From assembly GCF_035917675.1 (NCBI RefSeq), contig NZ_CP109104.1, positions 4,650,001-4,714,000 on the forward strand: DNA of 64,000 bases, written 5' to 3'. Positions 17,712-26,106 of the stretch are shown one piece after another. The notes below the pieces were generated by a model, which was not told the origin of the DNA, did no database searches, and saw only the letters and a list, made by a program, of their open reading frames with translations. The position numbers and the translations under genes are program-made. Position 1 is the first letter of the stretch, and each line of letters starts with the position of its first letter. The stretch comes from Streptomyces sp. NBC_01775 (GTDB lineage Bacteria; Actinomycetota; Actinomycetes; Streptomycetales; Streptomycetaceae).

Positions 17712-17805
17712 CTCACCGGAGAACCTGCTTCCGGCAGGTCCGGAGCCCGCTCTGTCCACCGGTCAGGTGACCGCCGCCAGGGTCTTTCGTTCCAAACGAG
17801 AGGCC

Positions 17806-18699
17806 CTAGGTGAGCTGGAGCGTACGCAGCACCAGGATCAGCACCACCACCGCCACCAGCACGGCGAAGGCCGCGTACTGCACCAGCTTCCGGTGCTCCC
17901 GGGGTGCGTGCACCAGTGCGAAGGCCAGCAGCACACCCGTGACGAGCCCGCCTATGTGGGCCTCCCAGGCGATGCTCTTCCACGTGAAGGTGAAGACCAG
18001 GTTGATCGCCAGCAGGATCAGGATCGGCCGCATGTCGTAGCGCAGCCGGCGCATCAGCACCGCCGTCGCGCCGAAGAGGCCGAAGATCGCACCCGAGGCA
18101 CCCAGCGACGCCTGCTGCGGCGCGGCCAGCAGATAGGTGACGGCGCCACCGCCGAGCCCCGAGAGCAGATACAGCCCCAGGAAGCGCACCCGGCCCAGCG
18201 CCTGCTCCAGCGGCGGGCCCAGGAACCACAGCCCGAGCATGTTCATCGCGATGTGCCAGATCTCCTGGTGCAGGAACATCGAGGTGAACAGGCGGTACCA
18301 CTGCCCCTCGGCGACTCCCTCCAGCGGGCCGTAGCGCTCGGTGGCGGCCTGGCCGAACAGCAGCAGCTCGTCCAGCAGCCGGTTGCCCACCGCGAGCACC
18401 GCGACGAAGACGGCCGCATTGATACCCAGCAGCACCTTGGTGACCAGCCGGGGGTCGGACGTCAGGCTGCCGCCCGCTATCGTCCTCGGCTGATTCGCGT
18501 CCGGCGCGTGTCCGGTCCCCGAGCCGGATCTGACGCACTCGGGGCACTGGTATCCGACGGAGGCCGGGATCATGCAGTCGGTGCAGACCGGGCGTTCGCA
18601 GCGGGCGCAGGAAATCCCCGTCTCACGGTCGGGATGCCGGTAGCAGAACGCGGGCCCCCGCTGCTCCGCCCGGTCCTCGGGCTGTCCGTTCCGCTCCAT
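17806..18699 (-). CDS. Rhomboid-family intramembrane serine protease with N-terminal zinc ribbon
   Basis: 297 residues. The first ~60 carry a Cys/His-rich B-box-like zinc module (CYRHP, CARCERPVCTDC, CPEC). The rhomboid core follows with six or seven helices: GQWYRLFTSMFLHQEIWHIAMNM (split over loop 1 and TM2, with the conserved WR and HxxxN), GASGAIFGLFG with the nucleophilic Ser, and the His in AHIGGLVTGVLLA. These proteases cut substrate transmembrane helices. Substrate is unknown. ATG at 18699. Confidence 0.92.
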   Translation of the reverse strand: MERNGQPEDRAEQRGPAFCYRHPDRETGISCARCERPVCTDCMIPASVGYQCPECVRSGSGTGHAPDANQPRTIAGGSLTSDPRLVTKVLLGINAAVFVAVLAVGNRLLDELLLFGQAATERYGPLEGVAEGQWYRLFTSMFLHQEIWHIAMNMLGLWFLGPPLEQALGRVRFLGLYLLSGLGGGAVTYLLAAPQQASLGASGAIFGLFGATAVLMRRLRYDMRPILILLAINLVFTFTWKSIAWEAHIGGLVTGVLLAFALVHAPREHRKLVQYAAFAVLVAVVVLILVLRTLQLT

Positions 18700-18730
18700 C
18701 GCCTCGTCCCCTCCGTGTCCAGCACACGTC

Positions 18731-18765
18731 GCCCCGCCTGTCCTCCTTCTACGGACAGGCGGGGC
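18731..18765 (-). terminator. Terminator after the cyclophilin gene
   Basis: Perfect stem: GCCCCGCCTGTCC (18731-18743) with GGACAGGCGGGGC (18753-18765) around a nine-base loop, placed just beyond the ppiA stop on the minus strand. Confidence 0.85.
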
Positions 18766-18786
18766 TGCGTGGTTCCCCGGTTGCGC

Positions 18787-19314
18787 TCAGCGGCGCTCGA
18801 TCACGACCGACTCGACCACGACGTCCTCCAGCGGACGGTCGGTGCGCGGGTTGGTCGAGGTGCCGCCGATGGCGTCGACGACCTTCTTGCCGGCCTCGCT
18901 GGTGACCTCACCGAAAATGGTGTGCTTGCCGGTCAGCCAGGTGGTCGGCGCCAGGGTGATGAAGAACTGCGAGCCGTTCGTGCCGGGCCCGGCGTTCGCC
19001 ATGGCCAGCAGGTAGGGCTTGGTGAAGGCGAGGTCCGGGTGAATCTCGTCCTGGAACTCGTATCCCGGGCCGCCGGTGCCATTGCCCAGCGGGTCACCGC
19101 CCTGGACCATGAAACCGCTGATCACCCGGTGGAAGACGGTGCCGTCGTACAGCTTGGCCGTGGACTTCTCCCCGGTCGCGGGGTGGGTCCACTCGCGGGA
19201 GCCCTCGGCGAGCTCGACGAAGTTCTTGACCGTCTTCGGCGCGTGGTTGGGGAAAAGCTGTACCTCGATGTCGCCTTGGTTGGTCTTCAGGGTGGCGTAG
19301 AGCTGCTCGGCCAC
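18787..19314 (-). CDS. ppiA: Cyclophilin-type peptidyl-prolyl cis-trans isomerase
   Basis: 175 residues, cytoplasmic (no signal peptide). Cyclophilin signatures: NHAPKTVKNFVELA, DGTVFHRVISGFMVQGGDP (split) with the catalytic Arg in FHRVI, MANAGPGTNGSQFFITL, and WLTGKHTIFGEV. It accelerates proline isomerisation during folding. GTG start at 19314. It is transcribed toward the rhomboid gene but separated by a terminator. Confidence 0.95.
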   Translation of the reverse strand: MAEQLYATLKTNQGDIEVQLFPNHAPKTVKNFVELAEGSREWTHPATGEKSTAKLYDGTVFHRVISGFMVQGGDPLGNGTGGPGYEFQDEIHPDLAFTKPYLLAMANAGPGTNGSQFFITLAPTTWLTGKHTIFGEVTSEAGKKVVDAIGGTSTNPRTDRPLEDVVVESVVIERR

Positions 19315-19523
19315 GATCTACCTTCCATCCGTCTGCATTGACTCCCCCGATCCTCCCACGGACGCTGTGGAGGGAAGTGCGCCCCGTAATGACCCGGATG
19401 CCCGCCCGTGGCATGCCAGGTTCTGAGCTCCCGTGCATGATCTTCAAAACGGGTGGAAAACGACTTCTATCCTCTGTTCACAGAGACACGCCCCGAGCAT
19501 GAGCCACCGAAGAGGAGGAACCC

Positions 19524-20267
19524 GTGACCGCCAAGAAAAGCGTGCGCGCCGCCACCGGCACCGCCAAGGAGAGCGTGCGCCACGCCGCGGAGGTGATGGC
19601 GCCCCACGCGGAACATGCCAAGGACGCCGCCGCACGCTACGCACAGGAGGCGGGTGCGCGGCTGGGGCCCAAGGTCTCGCTGGCCGCCGAGCAGGCCCGC
19701 CACTCGGCACGCGAGGGCTACGAGCACTACGTCGGCCCCCGCGTCGCGCAGGCCCGCGAGGCGCTGCCGCCCGAGGTCGACAAGGCCGCGACCCGCGCCG
19801 GCGAGCGCGCCCGCAAGGCCGCGCACAAGGCCGCGGACTACGCGGCCCCGCGCATCGAGCACGCCGTGACGGACGCGCGGGCCGCGGCGGGCCCGGCGCG
19901 TGAAGAGGCCGCCCAGCGCGGCGCCGCCGCCGTCGCGGCGCTGCGCGGCCAGGTGACCGTCAAGGAGATCGAGAAGATCACGCGGCGCCGCCGCCGACGC
20001 TCCCGCGCCGGGCGGCTGGTCGTCCGCGCGGGTCTGGTCGGCCTGCTGGCGGGCGGCGCCTACGCCGCCTGGCGCTGGTGGGACCGGCAGGCGAACCCCG
20101 ACTGGCTCGTCGAGCCCCCGGCCGCCACCGAGGTCGGCGACCACACGCCGCTGACGTCGGTGAACGGCTCGCCCGAGGAGGAGAGCGGGAGCAAGGACGC
20201 GGGCCTCGACCCCGAGGTCCAGGCCAAGCAGGACGACGCGGAGGCCGAGGAGCGGCGCAAGAAGTAG
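19524..20267 (+). CDS. DUF5324-family membrane protein
   Basis: 247 residues. The first ~150 are Ala/Arg/Glu-rich amphipathic repeats (coiled coil or apolipoprotein-like), then a strongly basic stretch (ITRRRRRRSRAGRL), one membrane helix at ~173-190 (GLVGLLAGGAYAAWRWW), and an acidic C-terminus ending ERRKK. The ribosome site AGAGGAGG lies 9 bases before the GTG. The family is actinobacterial and uncharacterised; the shape suggests a membrane-anchored helical scaffold. Confidence 0.82.
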   Translation: MTAKKSVRAATGTAKESVRHAAEVMAPHAEHAKDAAARYAQEAGARLGPKVSLAAEQARHSAREGYEHYVGPRVAQAREALPPEVDKAATRAGERARKAAHKAADYAAPRIEHAVTDARAAAGPAREEAAQRGAAAVAALRGQVTVKEIEKITRRRRRRSRAGRLVVRAGLVGLLAGGAYAAWRWWDRQANPDWLVEPPAATEVGDHTPLTSVNGSPEEESGSKDAGLDPEVQAKQDDAEAEERRKK

Positions 20268-20311
20268 CGCGCGGCCCCGCGGGCCCGAGCGGCCCTCGCG
20301 GCCTCGCCGAA

Positions 20312-20351
20312 GGAGAAGGGGCGGGAGACTCAGATCTCCCGCCCCTTCTCC
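20312..20351. terminator. Bidirectional terminator between convergent genes
   Basis: GGAGAAGGGGCGGGAGA at 20312-20328 pairs perfectly with TCTCCCGCCCCTTCTCC at 20335-20351 over a six-base loop. It lies between the DUF5324 and STAS genes, which converge, and overlaps the last codons of the latter. Confidence 0.9.
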
Positions 20352-20908
20352 GTGCCCGGACCATCCGCACCCGGCCGGTCTGTTTCCGGCCGGTCTGTCT
20401 CCAGCCGGTCTGTTTCCGGCTCGTCCGTTACCGGGCTCTCCGTTTCGGGCCCGTCCAGGTCCTCCTCCATTTCCGGGACCGGAGCGAGCAGCGTGATCAG
20501 GCCGGTGATCCGCAACAGCCTCAGCACCCTGGGATCGGCGCACACCAGCGTGAAGTTGCCGTCGCCGGCCAGCACCCGGGAGCGGACGTCGACGAGCAGG
20601 GCCAGGCCGCTGCAATCGATGAACGTGACGGGCCGCAGGTCGGCGATCAGCTGGGGCCTGGGCGAGGCCGTGAGCGCGTACAGCTGCGGGGTCGTCGCCA
20701 GCACCACGGCCAGGTCGATCTCGCCGTGCAGCTCCAGCACCGTGCGTCCCCGCGTCGTACGGGCCAGCACGGTGCCCTCGGGGCCGCCGTCGGGTCCCGT
20801 CGGCAGGGTCGCCGACGAGAGCGAACGGCCCTCGTCCATGTGCAGTGCCATCGGTGCCATGACGTATGACCTTGTGACTTTGGAGTCCGGAAATCGGCCC
20901 GTCAGCAT
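20330..20908 (-). CDS. STAS-domain anti-sigma factor antagonist with acidic repeat tail
   Basis: 192 residues. A STAS domain spans ~45-140: LARTTRGRTVLELHGEIDL, then FIDCSGLALLVDVRSRV with the Ser in DCSGL that partner-switching kinases phosphorylate. The C-terminus (~145-190) is acidic with degenerate repeats of ETDRPETDRL type, matching DNA repeats at 20370-20430. ATG at 20908 has AGGAGG eight bases upstream; M17 is an alternative. No anti-sigma kinase gene is adjacent. Antagonists of this kind control stress or development sigma factors. Confidence 0.82.
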   Translation of the reverse strand: MLTGRFPDSKVTRSYVMAPMALHMDEGRSLSSATLPTGPDGGPEGTVLARTTRGRTVLELHGEIDLAVVLATTPQLYALTASPRPQLIADLRPVTFIDCSGLALLVDVRSRVLAGDGNFTLVCADPRVLRLLRITGLITLLAPVPEMEEDLDGPETESPVTDEPETDRLETDRPETDRPGADGPGTEKGREI

Positions 20909-21168
20909 AGGCAGCGCCTCCTGGGGTGGCGCTGCGCCACCCCTCCATAGTCACTCGATCGAGTGGAAATAGGCCGTATGACTTGCGAATTGAACAGATA
21001 GGGAATGCCGATGCGAGCTGTCCTCCGCTCTCCTCACCTCGGCCAGTTGGCGGCTGTCGCGGTTTGTGAAGAGCCGAGCGGAGTGATCCATGGTTACGGA
21101 CCCCGTCACGCGGGCCCTGATGAGGTTGACGGCGGGCGCCGTCCGACCGATGAGGAGGCGCACGAGCG

Positions 21169-21936
21169 ATGCCGGAATTCGACCGTGGACCGACGGCGCA
21201 GTTCGCCGAGCTGTTCGGACAGGTGCCCGAGCCGCCCGTCACATCGGCGTTCTGGTTCGACTGGGGGCCGATCTTCTACCGGGGCCGGCTGGACGGCTCG
21301 GCCCGTGTGCTGATCGTGGCCTCGGACCCCGGGCCGACCGAGCGGATCGCCGGGCGCAGCCTCGTCGGCAACGCCGGGCAGCGGGTGCAGGGCTTCCTCA
21401 CCAAGCTCGGATTGACCCGCTCCTACGTCTGCCTCAACGCATGGGCGTACGCGGTGCATCCGAGCCAGGCCTTCGCGATGAAGGACCGACTCGACGAGCC
21501 GGCCCAGAAGCAGTGGCGCGACGCGGTTTTCGACCGGGCGACGGACGCGACGCTGGAAGCCGTCGTCGCGATGGGGTTCATGGCCCAGGAGGCGGTCCGG
21601 CTGTGGACGACCCGGCCGCAGGCCACGCTCGTCGAGGTCCCCCACCCGTCCAGTCATGACGAGGCGGCGCTGGTGAACGCCTGGCGCGATGCCGTCACGG
21701 AACTTCGGACGATCGTGACGCCCGACGACGACGGCGACAACACCGGGCCCAACTACGGGGCCGCCTTCGAGGAGTCCGACTACACCGCGATCCCCCGCCG
21801 TGACCTGCCCTTCGGCGCGCCGTCGTTCCTGGGCGACGACTCCTGGGTGCGCGAGGGGCCGGGCGGGGCCCAGAACTCCGTCAGCCGCCCGTCGCCCGAC
21901 GACGGGCACACGCTGGTCTGGAAGGCGCCGGACTGA
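21169..21936 (+). CDS. Uracil-DNA glycosylase superfamily protein
   Basis: 255 residues. The UDG fold is indicated by VLIVASDPGPTE (motif A, strand plus D-P-G loop), GQRVQGFLTKLGL followed by YVCLNAWAY (central strand with Asn), and VEVPHPSSHD (motif with H-P-S near the C-terminal side). The catalytic loop deviates from classic families 1, 4 and 5, so activity on uracil is not assured. The last ~80 residues are an extra region. It is the first gene of a three-gene operon; its stop overlaps the next ATG by one base (TGATG). Substrate is unknown. Confidence 0.72.
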   Translation: MPEFDRGPTAQFAELFGQVPEPPVTSAFWFDWGPIFYRGRLDGSARVLIVASDPGPTERIAGRSLVGNAGQRVQGFLTKLGLTRSYVCLNAWAYAVHPSQAFAMKDRLDEPAQKQWRDAVFDRATDATLEAVVAMGFMAQEAVRLWTTRPQATLVEVPHPSSHDEAALVNAWRDAVTELRTIVTPDDDGDNTGPNYGAAFEESDYTAIPRRDLPFGAPSFLGDDSWVREGPGGAQNSVSRPSPDDGHTLVWKAPD

Positions 21937-23489
21937 TGGCGGTCGTACTCCGCGGCACGGTCGTCACCTTCGACGACGACCACCGGATCCTCGATCCCGG
22001 CGCCGTGTACGTCGGCGACGACGGCCGGCTGGCCGCGGTGCGGTCGGCCGGGCAGGATCCGCCCGCTGGGTTCTCCGGCGCGCCGCGGATCGACACGGAC
22101 GCGCTGATCCTCCCCGGCCTGATCGACCTTCACAACCACATCGGCTACAACACGCTCCCGCTGTGGGAGGCGGCCGGCGTTCCGTACCTGCACCACGATC
22201 GCTGGGTCAAGGAGGAGGATCCGCCCGACTACTCCACGTCGGTCACCTGGCCCGCCAAGGTGCTCCAGCAGGCCGCGCCCGAGGCGCTGGTCAAGTACGT
22301 CGAGGTCAAGGCGCTGATCGGCGGGACCACGGCCATCCAGGGCGCTCCCCACTCCTCACGTCCCGTGGACGGGTGGCTGCTGCGGATCATCGACAACGAG
22401 AAGCTGCCGGCGGGCGCCGACATGGTGATGACCGCGGCGCTCCAACTCGACGCCGACGAGCTGCGCGAGAAGCGGGCGGATCAGCTCGACGGCACGCGCG
22501 TGCTGATCTACCACGTCGCGGAGGGCAAGCTCGGATCGACCGTCCACGGCGAGTTCGAGGACCTTCAGCCGTGTCTGAAACCGGGCCTGATCGGCGTCCA
22601 CGGCACCGCGCTGACCGCCGCCGACTTCACCATGTGGCAGGGCGGGGTGGCGGCGGTCAACGCCGCGGAGAAGGGGACCGTCGTATGGTCGCCGTTCTCC
22701 AACTACTGGCTCTACCACGAGACGACAAAGGTGGTCGAGGCGGACAAGAAGGGGCTGCGGATCGCGCTCGGCTCCGACTGGTCGCCGTCGGGGACCAAGC
22801 ATGTGCTCGGCGAGCTCAAAGTCGCCGACGCCGTCAACCGCCACGAGCTCGGCGGGCGCTTCACCGACCGCGAGCTGTGCGACATGATCACCGCGAACCC
22901 CGGCGACGCGCTGGCGACCGCCTGGGGGCCGCAGGTGGGACGGCTGCGGCAGGGCAGCGCCGCGGACCTGCTGGTACTCGAACGCCACGACCCCGCGCAG
23001 GACGTGTACCGCAACCTCATCGACGCGACCGAGCGCCACGTACGGCTCGTGATGGTGCGCGGCCGGCCGTTCTACGGAATGCCGGGGCTGATGACCGCCG
23101 CCGGTGCGACGGACACCGACAGCATCACGGTGGCCGGGCTCAAGCGACGCGTGGCGGTACGTCAGCCGGGCCGGAGCGACGCCAAGCTCGACTGGCCGGG
23201 CGTCAAGCGCGCGCTGGAGAAGGTGCGGGCCGACCCGGTGGCCGCCTGGCGCGCCGCGCAGGACGCGCTCGCGGACTGGGGCGGGCCGCTCGACGATCCC
23301 GAAGCGCCGCTCGTCCTGTTCGGCGACATGCCGGAAGGCGATGTGGGCGCGTTCGCCGCCGCGGGCGAGGTACCGCCGGATCTGGTCATCCCGCGGCTGG
23401 ATCCGCTGACCCACGACGCGGCCTACTTCGCAGCCGTGACCCGCAGCGGCGTGCCCGAGCTCCAGCACCTCGCCGACTACTACTCATGA
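21936..23489 (+). CDS. Metal-dependent amidohydrolase
   Basis: 517 residues of the amidohydrolase superfamily (TIM-barrel deaminase/hydrolase type). H66-x-H68 in LIDLHNHIG binds the metal; further ligands are the His in YHVAEGKLG, the His in GVHGTALT, and the Asp in LGSDWSPSGTKH. An N-terminal beta-sandwich strand set (VVLRGTVVTFDDDHRI) and the C-terminal GSAADLLVLERHD complete the fold. Residues ~390-517 form an extra C-terminal region (unknown). It resembles chlorohydrolase/guanine-deaminase relatives. Substrate unknown; tightly coupled to the UDG-like gene. Confidence 0.83.
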   Translation: MAVVLRGTVVTFDDDHRILDPGAVYVGDDGRLAAVRSAGQDPPAGFSGAPRIDTDALILPGLIDLHNHIGYNTLPLWEAAGVPYLHHDRWVKEEDPPDYSTSVTWPAKVLQQAAPEALVKYVEVKALIGGTTAIQGAPHSSRPVDGWLLRIIDNEKLPAGADMVMTAALQLDADELREKRADQLDGTRVLIYHVAEGKLGSTVHGEFEDLQPCLKPGLIGVHGTALTAADFTMWQGGVAAVNAAEKGTVVWSPFSNYWLYHETTKVVEADKKGLRIALGSDWSPSGTKHVLGELKVADAVNRHELGGRFTDRELCDMITANPGDALATAWGPQVGRLRQGSAADLLVLERHDPAQDVYRNLIDATERHVRLVMVRGRPFYGMPGLMTAAGATDTDSITVAGLKRRVAVRQPGRSDAKLDWPGVKRALEKVRADPVAAWRAAQDALADWGGPLDDPEAPLVLFGDMPEGDVGAFAAAGEVPPDLVIPRLDPLTHDAAYFAAVTRSGVPELQHLADYYS

Positions 23490-23499
23490 GCGCGAAGGC

Positions 23500-25080
23500 A
23501 TGAGCGCGAAGGTGGGACAGCCGGCCCGGACGCTGCCGGATTCGATCGGCCTCGACGCGTTCATGGACCGGACCGCCGCCGATCCGCTGCCGCTCGCGGG
23601 CCGCTATCAGCTGGTGGCCGCCGCCCGGGTGCTGCTCGAGGAGCTGTACGTCCACCTTCCGCTCAAGCGGGCGATGCACGCCACCGATCCGGTCCAGCGC
23701 CTGCGGCTGCTCGAACGCCGCCTTCGGACACTCGGCGAGCAGCAGTTCCACGCCGAGCTCGCGGGCACCTTCCGCGAGCTGCGCGACCTGCACACCGTCT
23801 ACCAGCTGCCCGACCCGTACCGCGGCCACGTGGCGACGCTGGGCTTCCTCGTCGAGCGCTACGCCGACCCGGACGGGACACCGCACCACATCGTCTCCAA
23901 GATCGACCCTTCGCTGGCGCATGCGGGCTTCGACACCGGTGCCGAGCTGGAAGCCTGGAACGGCGTCCCGATCGAGCGCGCGATCGAACGCAACGCCGCC
24001 GCACAGGCGGGCTCCAACCCGGACGCGCGCCTGGCGCGCGGGCTGGAGGCGCTGACGCTGCGCCCGCTGCGCACCGGCCCTCCGCCCGACGAGCGCTGGG
24101 TGGTGCTGTCCTACCGCACGCCCGCCGGCCGCCGCCGCGAGACGCGTATCCCCTGGCGCGTGCGGGCCGCCGAGTGGCGCGCGGGGCGCGCGCAGGATCC
24201 GGTGCCCACGCTCGCGACGAGCCTCGGCATCGACGCGGGCAACGAAGCCACGCGGCAGATCAAGCGCGCGCTGTTCGCGCCGCCCCCGGCGCGGCGTCCG
24301 GCCCCGCGGGCCCTCCGCGGCGTCGTCGCCCACCGCACGCTGCGGATCCGTGGCCGCTCGTACGGGTACCTGCGCATCTTCTCCTTCAACGTGCCGGGCG
24401 CGCGGGTGTTCGCCGAGCAGTTGGCGAGGATCGTGGCGCGTGCTCCGGACGGAGGGCTGATCGTGGACATCCGCGGCAACCCGGGAGGCCATGTCCCGGC
24501 CGCGGAGTGCGTCTTGCAGGTGCTGAGCGAGCGCCCCGTCACCCCGGTGAGCTTCTCGCTGTCGACCACCCGCGCCGCGCTCGCGCTGACGCGGGCCCAC
24601 CCTGGCTTCCGCGCCTGGACGAGCTCGATCCGCGCCGCCGTGGAGACCGGTGCGGCGCACTCGCAGGGCTTCCCCCTCACCGACCCCGACGCGATCACCG
24701 CCGGGTTGCCGCGCTACACCGGCCCGAAGGTGCTGATCACCGACGCGCTGTCCTACTCGGCTGCCGACATCTTCGCCGCGGGCTTCCAGGACAACGGCCT
24801 CGGCCCCGTCCTCGGGACCGCGCGGCGGACCGGCGCCGGCGGCGCCAACGTCTGGACGCACGAACTGCTGCGCGTCTGGCTGCCCGAACTGCTCGGCGAA
24901 CTGCCGCGCGGCGCCGGTTTCCGCGTCGCCCTGCGCCGCGCCACCCGGGCACGCGGCAACGTCGACGTCCCACTGGAGGACCTCGGCGTACAGGCGGACG
25001 AGCTGCACCAGTTGACCGAGCGCGACGTCACCGGCCGCAACCAGGACCTGCTGGCCACGGCCGCCGCGCTGCTCGGCTGA
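23500..25080 (+). CDS. S41-family (tail-specific protease-like) peptidase
   Basis: 526 residues. No signal peptide is evident, unlike most CtpA-type S41 enzymes. An N-terminal helical region (~1-110) precedes a PDZ-like stretch (~115-160, FDTGAELEAWNGVPI), then the S41 catalytic core: LIVDIRGNPGGHVPAAE and TDALSYSAADIFAAGFQDNG with the putative nucleophile in SYSAAD. The general-base Lys usually found four residues on is not obvious, so activity is uncertain. Third gene of the operon, 10 bases after the amidohydrolase stop, with a duplicated start region. Confidence 0.78.
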   Translation: MSAKVGQPARTLPDSIGLDAFMDRTAADPLPLAGRYQLVAAARVLLEELYVHLPLKRAMHATDPVQRLRLLERRLRTLGEQQFHAELAGTFRELRDLHTVYQLPDPYRGHVATLGFLVERYADPDGTPHHIVSKIDPSLAHAGFDTGAELEAWNGVPIERAIERNAAAQAGSNPDARLARGLEALTLRPLRTGPPPDERWVVLSYRTPAGRRRETRIPWRVRAAEWRAGRAQDPVPTLATSLGIDAGNEATRQIKRALFAPPPARRPAPRALRGVVAHRTLRIRGRSYGYLRIFSFNVPGARVFAEQLARIVARAPDGGLIVDIRGNPGGHVPAAECVLQVLSERPVTPVSFSLSTTRAALALTRAHPGFRAWTSSIRAAVETGAAHSQGFPLTDPDAITAGLPRYTGPKVLITDALSYSAADIFAAGFQDNGLGPVLGTARRTGAGGANVWTHELLRVWLPELLGELPRGAGFRVALRRATRARGNVDVPLEDLGVQADELHQLTERDVTGRNQDLLATAAALLG

Positions 25081-25386
25081 TGTCCCGCCTCTCTCAGGCG
25101 ACCGGAAACCAGCCACTCAAGGTCGAGCAGGTCAGTCCGCCTCCACTGTCGCCGGGGCCCTGGCGCCGTAGCGGTTCGGCCCACCGGCAGAGGCAGACAG
25201 GGCATAACGACCCTGGGGCCTGTGGTGCGGAAGTTGTGAACGGGGTCGGGGGAAAGTCTGTTCCAGTTGAGCCGCGCCGTCGGGCTCGTGTAAGCAGGTA
25301 TCCGCTGGTGCGAGTGCCTGTCTCATCGTGTGGGCCCGCCGGCGTTTCCACGTCCTCCGTGCCTGGTCACGCGGGGGCACCTGTGC
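25081..25386. other. Non-coding spacer before the secreted SH3-like gene
   Basis: 306 bp. No recognisable gene; no clear hairpin terminator was found. It should hold the promoter of the gene at 25387, but I could not pick boxes with confidence. Confidence 0.4.
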
Positions 25387-25770
25387 ATGGCAGATCGGAA
25401 CACCACCCGTAGGAAGAAGTCCCTGATAGTCCCTTCCGTGCTCGCCGCCGTCTGCCTGTTCGGCGCGGCCTCGGCCTCCGCCTCCGCCGCTGAAACCGCT
25501 CCGGCGACTGCGAAGTCCGGCTCGGTCTCCGCGTCCGCGAGCTGCAAGGCCCCGGCCTTCTGGGGTACGTCCAAGGAAAACCTTGCGCTCCGTAAGGCGC
25601 CCCGCCTCTCGTCCACGTCCCAGCGCCTGGTCTACAAGAACACGAAGATGTGCATCGGCCCCGAGACCAACGGCGGCCAGTACACGAAGTGCGGTAAGAC
25701 GAGCAAGTATTGGACCAAGGTCACCTACCGCGGCACGACGGGTTACGTCGTCTCGGAGTGCCTGGGCTGA
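25387..25770 (+). CDS. Small secreted protein with SH3b-like domain
   Basis: 127 residues. A basic start (MADRNTTRRKKSL) precedes a hydrophobic signal segment (~13-32, VPSVLAAVCLFGAASASASA), probably cleaved after ASA-A. The mature part (~35-127) has four Cys and a bacterial SH3-like pattern: NLALRKAPRLSSTSQRL, WTKVTYRGTTGYVVSECLG. Such domains bind wall peptides. No catalytic domain is attached. Followed at once by a terminator, so it is monocistronic. Confidence 0.75.
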   Translation: MADRNTTRRKKSLIVPSVLAAVCLFGAASASASAAETAPATAKSGSVSASASCKAPAFWGTSKENLALRKAPRLSSTSQRLVYKNTKMCIGPETNGGQYTKCGKTSKYWTKVTYRGTTGYVVSECLG

Positions 25771-25783
25771 CGATGCGTCGCGG

Positions 25784-25814
25784 AACCCCCGGAGTCGCCG
25801 GACTCCGGGGGTTT
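25784..25814 (+). terminator. Terminator after the SH3-like gene
   Basis: Perfect stem AACCCCCGGAGTC (25784-25796) with GACTCCGGGGGTTT (25801-25814), ending in Ts. Confidence 0.9.
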
Positions 25815-26106
25815 GCGCGTTCCCTGGCCGGTCACTCGCGAGACGGTCGCACCAGGGCCGGTCGCTCCCAGGCCGGTCGCTCCCAGGGCGGATCCTCCTC
25901 CCGCACGGCCGCAACGGCGGCGAACTGGAGCCGCACGACGCGGCGCGGGCCCTCGACCGCCGTACGGGGTGGCCCGACGCACCCGCCCCCGAGCATTCGA
26001 CAACGCCACCACCAGCACGTACACCCACCACGATCTGGAACTCGGCACTGACAACGATGGCTGATTGCCGCCAGCGGGATGCGTCTTCGCCGAGCATGCT
26101 GAGGGC
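25815..26106. other. Non-coding spacer with short tandem repeats
   Basis: Contains two to three copies of a GGTCGCTCCCAG-type unit at 25858-25895. No gene is recognisable, and the long minus-strand frame across it is arginine-rich and resembles nothing known. Confidence 0.4.
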
